This document shows positions 40,901-48,443 of a DNA stretch of 64,000 nt, piece by piece. This DNA comes from Symsagittifera roscoffensis (lineage: Eukaryota > Xenacoelomorpha > Acoela > Convolutidae). The stretch is taken from the NCBI RefSeq assembly GCF_963678635.1, contig NC_087065.1, positions 29,097,254 through 29,161,253 on the forward strand, in the 5' to 3' direction. Positions within the stretch are counted from its first letter, which is position 1, and each line of letters opens with the position of its first letter. The notes beneath the pieces are model-generated. The model made no database searches and was not told the DNA's origin. It saw only the letters and a list, made by a program, of their open reading frames with translations. The position numbers and the translations under genes are program-made.

Positions 40901-43900
40901 AGGTACATTATGAAATAAAACCGAATACGTTAGCTCAATCGTAGACAAACAGTAAAACACTATACGAAAAATTCCGACCTCCAATTCCGAGCTTTTGGAG
41001 TCGTATTTAATTTTCATAAATCAAAAATGAGCCATTTTTACACAACCTACGAAGCAATTTTTACGCATTTTGTAATCTTTTCGTGAATTCTCCCAGGTTC
41101 AACCAATTTTCCGATAAATTCGTGGTGCTGAGATAATCCGCGTTTACAAATTTGTATTTAATTTTTGCAAATTTTGGGTCTAAAATGCCCTGCAAACAAA
41201 CCATTAATGTTAAAGTTACTGTCTGTCACTATACTGTTTGTGCCATCAAATTCAAAAAATCAAAAATCGAGGTTAAGGTCTGACAAAAGCGGCTGGAACA
41301 GAACGTGACCGTTGAAAACTACATAGCAAAAATAAATTCCCGTTTGCGTAAAATCACTTGTAGTAAAAAAAAACTTTACAATTTTCCCCTATGTTTTTGT
41401 CGGACAATAACTAAAACATTCGCCTGCTAAGAACGCCAGTATAATCATACTTTTTGCAATAAAATTATAAACCAAATGCTATCAAATTATATACTAGACA
41501 TTTTCATCTGAAACTAAAGACCAAATTTGATCATTGTAGGAGCATTGATCATTTGTCTCCGAGTGAGTCAGAAGGTCAATACTTCAATGCCACGGACCTC
41601 GTTTCACCCCCGAGTAGTCCTCCCAGCTGGTATAAGCCCTCAATTGGGAGAGAAGAGGTGATGCAACTACTCAGGGACCAGCCGAGTGGGAGCTTTCTGG
41701 TCAGAGACAGCAACACCTACCAGGGATGCTATGCACTGGCTATCAAGGTAGATCATCCGCCTCCCGGGAAGCAGCTCACGTCTCCGGATGAGCTAGTGCG
41801 ACACTACCTGGTGGAGCGCAACAACAAGGGACTCAGGGTCAGAGGACACCAGGCGGAACAATACTTTGGTACCCCCTTCAGCTTAAACTCGAAAATGTTC
41901 ACTTAGAAGAGTAAACTTCAAGTAGTGTTGGGATGAGAATAGAAACACTTGGAAGCTTATAACAATAATCCAAAATGAATTGAAAAATAGAAATAACGAG
42001 AAAGATTAATTTTCAAAAACTCATGAAGTAAATGCACAACCGACTTTCTAAAATTACCTAGAAATCATTTATCTAAGTTTGCCTGTTCAGATGACTTGAA
42101 GGCTCTCATTCACGAGCACAGCATTTACCCAGTGTCGCTCCCATGTCGCCTTCTACTGCCTCCCGATGCACAGCCCATTGCTTATCCACAACAGCAGCAG
42201 CAGCAGTTCACTTTCGGTGCCTCTAACACATTGCAACAGCGCCAGTCACGCAGCTCCGCCCCGCAGTCCAGACCCCCTGCAGTGACACGTAGGTCCACCA
42301 GCCTAGTCAGGGATGCCTCCCCCGCAACCACACCCACTCATACTCAACAGCAAGGCGTGAACACTAATATTTTCATGCCCATGCAGAGAAACACTGTGGC
42401 TTCTATGTCCAACCAGTCTCTGGCTGTTCCTCCCAGACACGACATAGACAACATGTCCATGGTCTCCTCAGTTTGTTCGTCCATGACATCGTTGCAGAAC
42501 TCGGCTGGTGAGTAGAATGTTTTATAGCGCCTAATTAATTTTTCCATTCTGTAACTTTGTTAAATTTAAACTTCTCTGAGGTTAATTAAATGTGAAAATA
42601 TTACACGGGGCGAAGCTGAGCTTTGCACCACCTACGATACAGCGCAATCATTAAAAAAGGTTGGTCGATAGGGCGCTTTTTAAAGAAAATTCAAAAAGTT
42701 GCTAAGCAATGGTCAAAGTTCAAAAACTTGATTTTCTGAAAACGTAACTTTTTCTGCTCATGGCCGGTTAAGAAGAGAAGACTCCCAAAATCGCGTTTCT
42801 CGATTGAGCTCTTAACCTGAGGTTTGGCACGGTAATTTTTGAATAAAGTCAAAAAACCAAAAGGCTCAAAGTTTCAAAAATTTTACTCGTTTGAAGGTGA
42901 TAATTTTTTTCTTCAATCAAATGGGCATAGCAAATCATAATAATAAGCTTTCAACCACATGTTGTGTCGATGTAACCTATGATATTAGATAGTTATCAAA
43001 AATAGTCCACAAAACGGTCAACAAATCAGAAAGTTCCGAGCATCACAGCTTTTTGTTTTGAGAAAATTATGCGTAGCCTCTTGTGCAGAAAAGGTTCATC
43101 CAATTTTTTTATTTTGATTGACCCCCAAAACCCCGGTTTAGCACAGAAGTTCTTGAGAAAAGTTCTCGACAAAAAAAATCAAAAAAGGGTACAAAAAAAA
43201 TCAAATCTTTGACTTTTCCGAGGGCCATATTTTTGGGTCAAAAAAATTGAGCGTAGTCTCGTATGCAAAAGAACTCTCTACAACCCTTGTTTTTATTGAA
43301 CCCGAAATCTCAGATATGGGAGGGTATTTTTTTAGTAAAAGATTAAAAGATTCAAAAAAATCAAAAATTTCACTACTTTTTCGGAGGGCCGTATTTTAAT
43401 GTGAAAAAAAATTGGGTGTAGCCGTTATAGAGGGGAGCTTCTCATATCCAGTGTGTTCATTGAAGCCAAAATCTCAGATTGGTTAGTTTTGAGAAAACGA
43501 AAGAAACGTCAAAAATATAGGTCAAATATTCCCCCACAGCCTTTTTTGAAGGCTGTAGACAAAAAGGTAAAACACATAAGTATTCACAAGGGAGTAAGAT
43601 ATCTTTTTACGAATATCCCTTTTTTGAAATACGGTTGAAGGTTTTTAAGAAAAAAAAAACTTTTTGCAAAAAGTGGTAAAACTTTCCAAAGCGTCTCAAA
43701 AAAAACCCAATTCCAAACATTTTCATAATATCTGTTTTTATCAACCAGGAATTCCATGTAAACATGCCAAATGAGACATTTAAGTTCAAATTAGCAACTG
43801 AACAAAATTTTGGAAGTGGAAACAATGCCGACAAGGCGCACTAATTGAACCTGAATTTGATTAAGTGATTCAACTGATTTTGTTAAACTAGCTGTTAACC

Positions 43901-46409
43901 TGAAAAAAAGTCTACGTTCCGAAATGAAAACAGTCTACTGAAAATGTTACATTATTGAATGACCACAAACAGAATGACAATTTTGCGGTCGTTTTTGTCG
44001 ATTTACTTTGAAGTGAGCTAGATCGATCCGAATTTTTATATCGCTCTAAAAGGCCTGACTAGATAAACCGATAAACTATGGTGCGAATTCAATCTGCAAT
44101 TTGTATGCAATCAATCGAATTTTAATGCAAACAAGACTGCTCGTATCAGGGCGAGGCCCTGAATGTTCCGACTGCTTTTGAAGGTTTATGGAGCAGCAGC
44201 AATAACATAAAAACATATGAAATAAAATAAAATGAAAAAAATTTCTAAAATTTGAAATTTTTTATGAAAATCATCCCCCCACACGCCATATAAAGTACAA
44301 AAAGATAGTTTTCGTTCCTTGTAACACATCAATTATGGCAGATAAGCTTCTTTCAACCAATTTGGAACGATTTATAAGACGGATTAAATCTCCGCTTACG
44401 CGTTAATAGCGCGAGTTATATCGCGCGTTAATTGTCCCAAATTGGTCAAAATGGCCAAAATGGCAATCTTTAAACCCTCATAACTTTACAAAAAATGATC
44501 ACAGGTGAAATATCTTTTCAAATTTAAGCTCAGGAAAACAATACTTTTTGAATGATATAAAAAAATTCCGTCAAAATTGGCTAGTTAAAAAGTCGAAATT
44601 TGTCTGAAGAAAAAAAAACCCACCCCGAGCACAAATATTCCGTTACTTTCGTATCGAAAGTCGGAACAAAAAGCCAATCAAAGAGACAGACAGCCTGCAT
44701 GATCAGACATATAAAGCGCATCAACTGGATGGTTTAGATGCCAATATGTAAATGTTTTTATACGTCTCGTACCTTGACATCGAATTAACCAAACTGCATA
44801 TAACCAAAACAGTTTACCACCAATAAGTGAGTCACCACAAACTGTTTTAGACATTAGCATAAAGGATATCAGATTATCAAGTTTCATTTATGTAATAATG
44901 TAACATTTATCTATTGCTACCCTCAAGCTATAATGGAATGGGGTCAAAAAGGGAACATGGCATAAAGTAGACACTTCGTAAGATAATCACAATTGAGATA
45001 AGAAAACAAGCGCACGAAATATTTTTGTCGATTTTGATTGTTTACTCCATGACCTGTCTACTCTTTGGTACGATACCATCGAAAATGTGGCTGTGTTATA
45101 TTTTAGCATGTCTGGTGCTGTATGTGTCGTACCAGACAGTGGAGGGACTGAGTGGGGATGCTGCTCTGTCCAGGGGCAGTGTGGACCCAGAGGCAGTGCC
45201 AGACCCAGTCATCCTCAAACTGAAGGTCAACCCCAGAGGAGTCACCCTCACAGACACCAAGAGGAGGTATGCACATATCTTCCTGCTTCTAACAAAGATG
45301 ACAATTTTAAATCTGCACGAACTACTTCATTTAAAAGAGCGGATTCTACATTTTTAAGAGAGCATAATCAGTGTAACATATTTAGTTTAAACTAATTAGC
45401 TTCTTTTAAAAAAACTGATATGATCTCAATTTTTTGCACCGTATGTCATGATTTGAGATGAGCCAAAACTTTCAGCCTTTAGACAGTGAAAATTCATCTT
45501 TGGAGCAAAAAAAGATAAATTGCCCCTACTTGATCACAATCAATAGTAGGACATGCTACTCGATTCTTTAGACTGTTCTTTCGCAAGCTGATCCCGATTG
45601 AAAACTTGCTGTATTGTGCCATTGACCCCCTGAAGAGAAGTCTGCGGGTAGTGCAGCAGCTGCCAGACAAAAACAGCCAACAGATACACGAGAGAAGGTC
45701 AGACTCCTCAGTACATAAATTAAGACTAAATAGTAGTTGACATTAATACTGCCAATTGAACATATTAATACTGTCAATTGAACATCGTCGTATGACTTGA
45801 TAGTACGAGTTGAAAGTGTTCGTTTTTTTTGCACCATTTGCTTTTTTGTAGTAGGAGATTTGCCTTCTCTTTAGCCATTTCTATTCTTCTTAGCGAACGA
45901 ATTTGAATCGAACTCAAAAGGCTTTCATAAGTGCAGTAATGTATGAATGTACTTCTGTACATATTTTAGTTTTTTTCCCGAAAAAAAAATCAAGTCGGCC
46001 AGATTGGGTGTCTTAACTACGTTCATTGAAACTTAATCAGAAGTCAAATGGCCAAAAAATGGAGCGTGAACAATCTGCAAGATTTTTTGAGGAGAAAATT
46101 ATTCAAAATGACCTCTATTCAAGAGTCTTCACCATATTTACTGATATTTAACTAAAAAAGAGAAAATAATTTTTCAAGTTGTTCATCAGATTGTGTTTAG
46201 TTTGAGTTGTACGTGTTGTACTCATTAGAGCTATTATCAATAGGTGCTTCGGATTGGTGGCTCTGAGTGACAAATCAGACGGAGGAGGAAAAGGCAAGGA
46301 GAACGAGGTCTGGATTCTGGCAGAGTATGAGCCAGACCAACCAGTGTCCGCGATCGTCAACTTCACCTATAAGACGATAGTCTCCGCACTTCCGCCTCCT
46401 CCTCAATAA
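6700..46409 (+). CDS. TNS: Tensin (PTP-C2-linker-SH2-PTB), 24 predicted exons
   Basis: Tensins link integrin tails to actin at focal adhesions; the SH2 domain binds phosphotyrosine proteins and the PTB domain binds beta-integrin tails. Predicted exons: 6700-6843, 18021-18110, 18702-18772, 19049-19328, 19520-19573, 19965-20132, 20815-20969, 23075-23254, 23813-23885, 24373-24682, 24939-25058, 32773-32868, 35582-39532, 39638-39684, 39760-39871, 40014-40091, 40197-40465, 40652-40702, 40763-40902, 41540-41868, 42091-42507, 45107-45266, 45572-45697, 46244-46409. The total of 7,587 bp gives about 2,528 residues and a TAA stop at 46407. Phases agree at every junction and all four conserved domains appear in tensin order, which is the strongest evidence. 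The protein is much longer than vertebrate tensins (about 1,400-1,700 residues) because of exon 13. Exons 4-11 and 20-24 are near certain; exons 1-3 are inferred from phase and splice signals. No AATAAA lies within 250 bp of the stop. Confidence 0.93.
7770..8540 (+). mobile_element. Heavily decayed LINE reverse transcriptase
   Basis: Scattered across frames are recognisable RT blocks in the right order: NKSKPKDGTTYRPF (finger, NYRPI-like) near 7820, LSKAFD near 7873, GIPQGTDL followed by VFNLKVIDL near 8125, NKTELI near 8325 and HVKYLGVCI near 8410. Frame changes and stops separate all of them, and no endonuclease is visible. This is an old non-LTR relic inside predicted intron 1; the clade cannot be assigned. 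Confidence 0.55.
8541..9244. other. AT-rich intronic filler
   Basis: The stretch is AT-rich with poly-A and poly-T runs and no open frame of note. I see no repeat or gene in it. Confidence 0.5.
9245..9480. repeat. AT-rich palindromic block (TAATAATCGATTATAATGGA family)
   Basis: Contains ATGGGTAATAATCGATTATAATGGA near 9258, several ATCGATTA inverted motifs, and the nested palindrome CCATTATAATGGATTATAATCC near 9380-9402. The same core occurs at 61450-61490, with related inverted motifs to 61845. Both loci are followed within a few hundred bases by C-rich tracts, so they look like copies of one non-coding repeat. Confidence 0.55.
9595..9895. repeat. C-rich minisatellite (CCCCCAACGTA-type)
   Basis: About 300 bp of irregular tandem units built from C runs joined by CAACGTA(C/T), CCACC and CACGACGTACC. 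The other strand is G-rich and could form quadruplexes. The long proline-rich or glycine-rich open frames here are by-products of this composition, not genes. Confidence 0.85.
10111..10186 (-). repeat. tRNA-like segment (tRNA pseudogene or SINE head)
   Basis: On the minus strand there is a clear box A, TAGTTCAGTTGG, and a near-consensus box B, GGTTCAAATC, spaced as in a tRNA. A run of T follows at 10108-10098 in minus orientation, which could end Pol III transcription. The T-stem has two G-A mismatches and the acceptor stem pairs only partly, so it is probably not a working tRNA. Beyond the T run the minus strand has a repeated AATAGATGCAATAT motif. It ends four bases before the LINE ORF1 start codon. 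Confidence 0.6.
10190..11055 (+). pseudogene. LINE ORF1 with N-terminal PHD-like zinc finger (frameshifted)
   Basis: The ATG at 10190 starts a frame with CNTCNHTLADG and CLTCGNSMH, then stops at 10277. The adjacent frame continues the zinc finger with KCTGFSE and MCNQC, giving a C4HC3 (PHD-type) arrangement across the frameshift. The rest (to 11055) has a helical, Lys/Glu-rich segment (about 10420-10510) and a C-terminal basic part with GIRIRGIPE and RIFLSLSKL-type sequence, as in nucleic-acid-binding ORF1 proteins of jockey/CR1-like LINEs. PHD fingers in ORF1 are known from CR1-type elements. In life it would bind the element RNA. This copy is broken by the frameshift near 10277. Confidence 0.7.
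11071..13298 (+). pseudogene. LINE ORF2: AP endonuclease plus reverse transcriptase (frameshifted, cut by gap)
   Basis: 11071-11946 is an AP-like endonuclease with ITETWL, GDINLKHTDW and SDHQPYS, the metal and catalytic motifs. The linker (12053-12505) carries PPILKW and KARGCDGIPNP. The reverse transcriptase (12516-13298) has NYRPITLLP, YGFRPKRS, YIDSEKAFDKV, SGVPQGSILGPLLF and FADD, followed by NSGKCKMLCL. Frameshifts fall near 11900-12050 (at least two) and near 12500, so no intact polyprotein is made, but the catalytic motifs survive. The 3' end is lost in the N run. It fits the CR1/jockey group and sits in predicted tensin intron 1 in sense orientation. Confidence 0.88.
13299..13498. other. 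Assembly gap (200 N)
   Basis: Exactly 200 N follow the RT domain of the LINE. The missing part should hold the ORF2 C-terminus and 3' UTR; the true gap size may differ. Confidence 0.98.
13925..16780 (+). repeat. Tandem array of ~1-kb units (three units plus a partial)
   Basis: The phrase GGATCTAGGATTTT(A/T)TCGAG with flanks recurs at about 13930 (diverged), 14646, 15652 and 16648, and TTTTGATCACTTGCCCGATG recurs at about 14328, 15331 and 16331, giving a period of about 1,000 bp. The first unit lacks about 280 bp and the last stops near 16780. Units are highly similar, so the array is fairly recent. Each unit contains CTCAAAGTGGTACAAACGGAG followed by GAGTCGAAGCCCTGAGG, a degenerate tRNA-like A/B box pair. 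Related single copies lie at 2890 (-), 22670 and 33580. A 14-G run occurs at 16676-16689. Confidence 0.88.
18021..18110 (+). CDS. TNS: Candidate tensin exon 2
   Basis: Bounded by TTTTCTAG and CACAG|GTAAAG, 90 bp, phase 0 to phase 0. In that frame it encodes 30 residues with RSGKVRSCC and an SSSSS run, a basic Ser-rich linker. The stretch is GC-richer than its flanks. A second frame is also open but breaks the phase with exon 3. If the gene really starts at the ATG at 19077, this exon could be 5' UTR. Confidence 0.45.
18702..18772 (+). CDS. TNS: Candidate tensin exon 3
   Basis: A TGCTTCAG acceptor and an ACAAC|GTGAGC donor frame 71 bp that start in phase 0 and end in phase 2, exactly what exons 2 and 4 require. 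It encodes a short basic/Ser segment with KTRRNSIKDPDGSS, which contains an RRNS phosphosite-like motif. The polypyrimidine tract is weak. Confidence 0.45.
19049..20969 (+). CDS. TNS: Tensin exons 4-7: PTEN-like phosphatase domain
   Basis: Exons 19049-19328, 19520-19573, 19965-20132 and 20815-20969 encode the tensin phosphatase-like fold (about residues 153-325). Landmarks: ELTFVTHDLMVLWHP aligns with the tensin ELDLVYVTERI start; IVNISAKKNS with the LLFNLSE strand; LWPD is the WPD loop; IVIYCH|GERGKVV is the P-loop, split by the intron after the His. The Cys is kept (residue 268) but the catalytic Arg position is Lys (274), so the motif is C-x5-K. Ahead of the fold is a low-complexity stretch beginning MEQQQQQ; its ATG at 19077 (A at -3, G at +4) has an excellent start context and could open a shorter isoform. 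The 19328 junction needs a GC donor. Catalytic activity is doubtful; lipid or protein binding is likelier. Confidence 0.93.
19597..19705 (+). repeat. Short direct duplication in a tensin intron
   Basis: TTTTGTAAAGACTCGCTAGC with its downstream CTACCAAAGAAAA occurs twice, about 60 bp apart (about 19613 and 19665), between exons 5 and 6. Confidence 0.8.
21150..21285. repeat. Minisatellite, ~30-bp unit
   Basis: Units of the type TCAGGTCAAGCGACATTAATGAAATGTT are repeated about four times with changes, in the intron between tensin exons 7 and 8. Confidence 0.8.
22660..22990 (+). repeat. Dispersed repeat copy and (ATT)n microsatellite
   Basis: 22665-22910 is a single copy of the family arrayed at 13925-16780, starting GGAGCGGATCTACG and continuing through TTTTTTTAGGCCAATCAAATTG. 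It is followed at 22926-22986 by about 20 ATT units. Both lie in the intron between tensin exons 7 and 8. Confidence 0.8.
23075..25058 (+). CDS. TNS: Tensin exons 8-11: C2 domain
   Basis: Exons 23075-23254, 23813-23885, 24373-24682 and 24939-25058 encode the C2 domain that packs against the phosphatase fold (about residues 321-545). Landmarks in tensin order: KYWSYFRF (after the phosphatase fold), VLYLNFITLRGVPNIE, QVYFKIYNI, YISGIF, SVSLKVLPTQPLAGDVLI, RCYLTRSK, LMFQAQFNASAI, SFSKDQLDKAC, DDRFPMDSSVELVIS. Two additions are visible: a Ser/Gly/Asn-rich insertion with a GGGGG run (about residues 420-475), and about 15 residues (GYLFAIPKMQPDSLF) just before DDRFP. The acceptor of exon 11 (GAAAAAG) has an unusually purine-rich upstream tract, but the phase and the conserved continuation support it. 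Confidence 0.92.
30332..30822 (+). repeat. Hairpin-ended repeat, copy 1 (3' end altered)
   Basis: Starts AACAAGACTGCCCGTATCAGG and contains the shared blocks TTAAGGTCTACGGAGCAG and the inner palindrome GCGCGAAATATATCGCGC. Near the end it lacks the block with CACCCCGAGC, and a relic AAAGTCGGAATAA closes it. Confidence 0.75.
30838..31215 (+). repeat. Hairpin-ended repeat, copy 2 (decayed)
   Basis: Starts TAACAGGACTGCTCAGGACAAAGCC and follows copy 1 head to tail. Shared blocks are recognisable but mutated, including the CACACGCCATATAAA block and several GCGC motifs. The 3' hairpin is not evident. Confidence 0.6.
31235..31760 (-). repeat. Hairpin-ended repeat, copy 3 (reversed, near full length)
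   Basis: On the + strand it starts TTGTTCCGACTTTCGATACG and ends CCCTGATACGAGCAGTCTTGTT. Both terminal hairpins and the inner GCGC palindrome are present. Confidence 0.85.
31939..32338 (+). repeat. Hairpin-ended repeat, copy 4 (internal deletion)
   Basis: Starts AACAAGACTGCTCGTATCA and ends TTTCGTATCGAAAGTCGGAAC. About 130 bp of the middle is missing after GCGCGAATTATTCC. It lies 180 bp from copy 3 in opposite orientation. Confidence 0.85.
32773..32868 (+). CDS. TNS: Tensin exon 12, linker start
   Basis: TGTTTCAG acceptor and ACTG|GTGGGT donor; 96 bp, phase 1 to phase 1, joining exon 11 and exon 13 in frame. It encodes a Ser/Pro/Asn-rich stretch with DVDLGTVLPASNS and RSTESVRENSF, consistent with the start of the disordered tensin linker. 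Confidence 0.8.
32869..35581 (+). other. TNS: Tensin intron 12
   Basis: 2.7 kb without a supportable exon. 33580-34025 is a dispersed-repeat copy related to the 13925-16780 array. It ends with a perfect tRNA box B-like sequence, GGGGTTCGAATCCC, near 33985. The rest is unique AT-rich DNA. Confidence 0.7.
33580..34025 (+). repeat. Dispersed repeat copy with tRNA-like B box
   Basis: Shares TTTTTTTAGGTCGACCA, CCAAAAAATTGCG, TTGGCGCCAAAGACG and CTCAAAAAAGTACAAA with the tandem array. The final part, AAATGGGGACCCTTTGGGTC then GGGGTTCGAATCCCTGAGG, preserves a better tRNA-like B box than the array units do, supporting a tRNA-derived component in this family. Confidence 0.65.
35582..39532 (+). CDS. 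TNS: Tensin exon 13: giant linker exon (3,951 bp)
   Basis: A single open frame of 1,316 codons runs from the CTTTTAG acceptor to the AAAA|GTATGT donor (phase 1 to phase 1). The protein segment (about residues 581-1897) is low complexity, rich in Ser, Asn, Gln, Phe and Thr, with short acidic clusters (DDFDLDLLDSEDFLADF). One charged, helix-prone stretch near 38165-38250 (TEDEKKKVQMYATLRKYKQR) precedes RSQSFSTSVPN. Repeated basic-Ser motifs occur (RRNSED, RRGASFS, MRSFSGS, RSTSSFG, RSQSFS, RSATFS), which would suit 14-3-3 binding or basophilic kinases. No folded domain is recognisable. In vertebrate tensins the linker is also disordered and dominated by one long exon, but it is shorter. Codon use looks more AT-rich than in the flanking domain exons. 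Confidence 0.93.
39638..40902 (+). CDS. TNS: Tensin exons 14-19: small linker exons
   Basis: Six short exons (39638-39684, 39760-39871, 40014-40091, 40197-40465, 40652-40702, 40763-40902) chain in phase. They encode a Ser-rich segment with SYSSLKRSKSAQDR, a short amphipathic helix (FDAQVAELDNMCAELQNAV), a Gly/Pro/Ser-rich stretch (NGGGGRPASGG, TLSPPSATSRLRPG) and a Gly/Asn-rich part ending KLSLGHR. The last intron is only 60 bp, and an acceptor 12 bp upstream (ending CTACTCAG) would add four residues in frame. The 14/15 junction uses the donor GAA|GTACTT. Confidence 0.82.
41540..42507 (+). CDS. TNS: Tensin exons 20-21: SH2 domain and following linker
   Basis: Exon 20 (41540-41868) holds the SH2 body: SWYKPSIGREEVMQLLRDQP, then GSFLVRDS with the invariant phosphotyrosine-binding Arg (about residue 2185), GCYALAIKVDHPPPG, and ELVRHYLVE. 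Exon 21 (42091-42507) completes it with LKALIHEHSIYPVSLPCRLLLP. It then encodes a Gln/Ser/Thr-rich linker with a QQQQQQ run, RRSTSLVRDASP and a Met/Ser-rich end. Phases are 2 to 1 and 1 to 1. The SH2 keeps every key residue I can check and should bind phosphotyrosine ligands. Confidence 0.95.
42590..43660 (+). repeat. FF-repeat family, degenerate tandem subunits
   Basis: Subunits of roughly 120-180 bp recur, each with CGGAGGGCC(A/G)TATTTT, a poly-A run, TTG(A/G)G(C/T)GTAGCC or a variant, then TTGAACCC(A/G)AAATCTCAGAT and a GGGAGGGTATTTT-like end. The same phrases occur at 58230-60780 and reversed at 4090-4790. Confidence 0.7.
44129..44672 (+). repeat. Hairpin-ended repeat, copy 5 (full length)
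   Basis: The best reference copy, about 544 bp. It starts AACAAGACTGCTCGTATCAGG, has the 5' hairpin CAGGGCGAGGCCCTG, TTTATGGAGCAGCAG, CACACGCCATATAAAG, the inner GCGC palindrome, CACCCCGAGCACAAATATTCC, and the 3' hairpin ACTTTCGTATCGAAAGT ending in CGGAACAAAAA. Confidence 0.88.
45107..46409 (+). CDS. TNS: Tensin exons 22-24: C-terminal PTB domain
   Basis: Exons 45107-45266, 45572-45697 and 46244-46409 encode the PTB fold (about residues 2380-2528). Landmarks: ACLVLYVSYQTVEGLSGDAA; VILKLKVNPRGVTLTDTKRR, the conserved central strand pair; LFFRKLIPIENLLYCAIDP; RCFGLVAL and EVWILAEYEPDQPVSAIVNF. Phases 1-2, 2-2 and 2-stop all close. In tensins this domain binds the NPxY motif of beta-integrins. 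The end, SALPPPPQ, is proline-rich and the stop is TAA. Confidence 0.95.
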
Positions 46410-47089
46410 CTGTATCAAAAACCACGCAACCCACAGTGTAACATAGAAATATTCAATCTAACTCTGTTTAAGCCTCAACTCAAACCAACGTCACTCCAAG
46501 ACATGATCTGGTCGAGACATGATCTATTTTGATCTAAAAGATCGGATACTATTCGTTTTATACAGCAATTGTGCAATACAATGACGATAAATCAATTGAA
46601 ATTTTAAGTAGAGGCTTTCATATTGATACAAACAGCCGCTTGCTATGATAAGCGGTAGATAATGTTACAACCGCGCTCAGACAATTCGCCCAAAGACAAT
46701 TCAGCCGATTTGAAATTCAGACAATTCAGCCAAAATTATGCAGACAATTCCGCCAATAATAGTGACCACCGCAGTCGCACCAATGTGTTGCGAGCTTGCT
46801 AACAGAGGGTAGGACTCCAGTTATCGGAGTCGGACTCCAGTTATTAGAGCCGGTTATCACCGCAAACCACCGGCGACCTTAAACCGAGAAATATCTCCAA
46901 TTCCGAAATTTTTCTTTCGAATCTAGCGTTTTGTAAAACTGGCTGAATTCAAAAACGTTATTGAGAAATCTCAGTCGTATTTAGCCAGTCAGATTGGCAA
47001 AAAAAGCCTTAATAGCTAGTCAGGTAGTCTCACAAGTGCAAAAACATTGAAGTATTTCCCCAGTACGGAACATTTTTTTTAACCCAACT

Positions 47090-47225
47090 TCAATTTGCCG
47101 TGAAGATTACTTCAATTTTTTGACTACGTCTTCAATTTGTCGTGAACACTACTTCAATGTTTTTAACCCAACTTCAATTTGTCGTGAAGAGTACTTCAAT
47201 TTTTGAAATTGACTTCAATTTGATT
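47090..47225. repeat. Minisatellite (ACTTCAATTTGTCGTGAAGA-type)
   Basis: Alternating ACTTCAATTTG(C/T)CGTGAA and TACTTCAATTTTT blocks recur three to four times in 135 bp. Confidence 0.75.
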
Positions 47226-47914
47226 TCTCGTTCCAACGAATAGGGCAGGCAGTTCTCTGCAGTACGTAACAACGCGCGATGGTGCAACTAAACAAAGCCA
47301 AACCCAACTCTTTGTTTTTAAAAGTTCCAACTCGCGCAACCATTTCGCTCAAATTTGGTTAAAGACCACGAACAGCTGACAACCGGGGTTGAAACAGGAT
47401 ATAATAAAAAAGAAGCGGAGCTTCGTATCAGTTGCGTCATAAGTTTCGTACAAGAAACAATAGTAGCCGGTCGGTGTAGGTGAATAGTACCGAATATTTC
47501 GACCACAGTTATCATTGCAAATTTTTGAAGCAAATAAAGCATGCAGCAGATAAACTGGCAGATTAAAATACGCAGATTTACAAAACATTAAATAACAAAA
47601 CATTAAATTTACAAAACATTTTAATAGCTTATTTTCTTACTCCTTTCTCAATTATGTCTAATCTTCGCTGAAACCTATATGAAACAATCCGAAAAAACTG
47701 CCCAGCAAATACTTTACGCAACGTTGTAAATGATGAAGACCGGAGTGAAATATCAAAACAAAGAAGAAACTCGAAAAGTTTAACGACTGGTGCACATTTT
47801 AAAACAAAAATACCACTGCATATAATTTTAAGAAAAAAGCTCAATTGTATCTTTAACTATGGAATAAATTGGGATGAGTTTATCCTGAAAATATCTAGAA
47901 CAGCCACAAACAGA

Positions 47915-48443
47915 AACAAGACTGCTCGTATCAGGGCGAAGCCCTGAATGTTCCGACTGCCTTTTAAGGTTTATGGAGCAGTTATAACATAAACAACATA
48001 AAAGAATTGAATGAAAAATTTTTTTTTCTGAAATTTGAATTTTTTTATGAAATCATCACCCCACACGCCACATAAAGAACAAAAAAATAGATTTTGCTCT
48101 TTGTAACAAATCAATTATGGCAAACAAGCTCCTTCAAAATATTTGGAACGATTTCTAAAACGGATTAAATCTCCGTTCACGCGTTAATAGCGCGAAATAT
48201 ATCGCGCGTTAATTGTCTCAAATTGGCCAAAATGGCAATTTTTAAACCCCCATAAGTTTACGAAAAATTATCACAGGTGAAATATCTTTTCAAATTTAAG
48301 CTCAGGACAACAATACCTTTTGAATGATATACAAAAATTCCGTCAAAAATGGCTAGTTAGAAAGTCGAAATTTGTCTGAAGAAAAAAAACCCACCCCGAG
48401 CACAAATATTCCGTTACTTTCGTATCGAAAGTCGGAATAAAAA
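47915..48443 (+). repeat. Hairpin-ended repeat, copy 6
   Basis: Near full length. It has the 5' hairpin CAGGGCGAAGCCCTG, the inner palindrome GCGCGAAATATATCGCGC and the 3' hairpin ACTTTCGTATCGAAAGT. Confidence 0.87.

Larger units (their letters stand above)
42508..45106 (+). other. TNS: Tensin intron 21 with two repeat families
   Basis: 2.6 kb. 42590-43660 is a copy of the FF-repeat family and 44129-44672 a full hairpin-ended repeat. I see no exon. Confidence 0.8.

Noticed and set aside
46410-46700. Search for a tensin poly(A) signal
   Set aside because: No AATAAA or ATTAAA in this span; GATAAA near 46588 is too weak to call.
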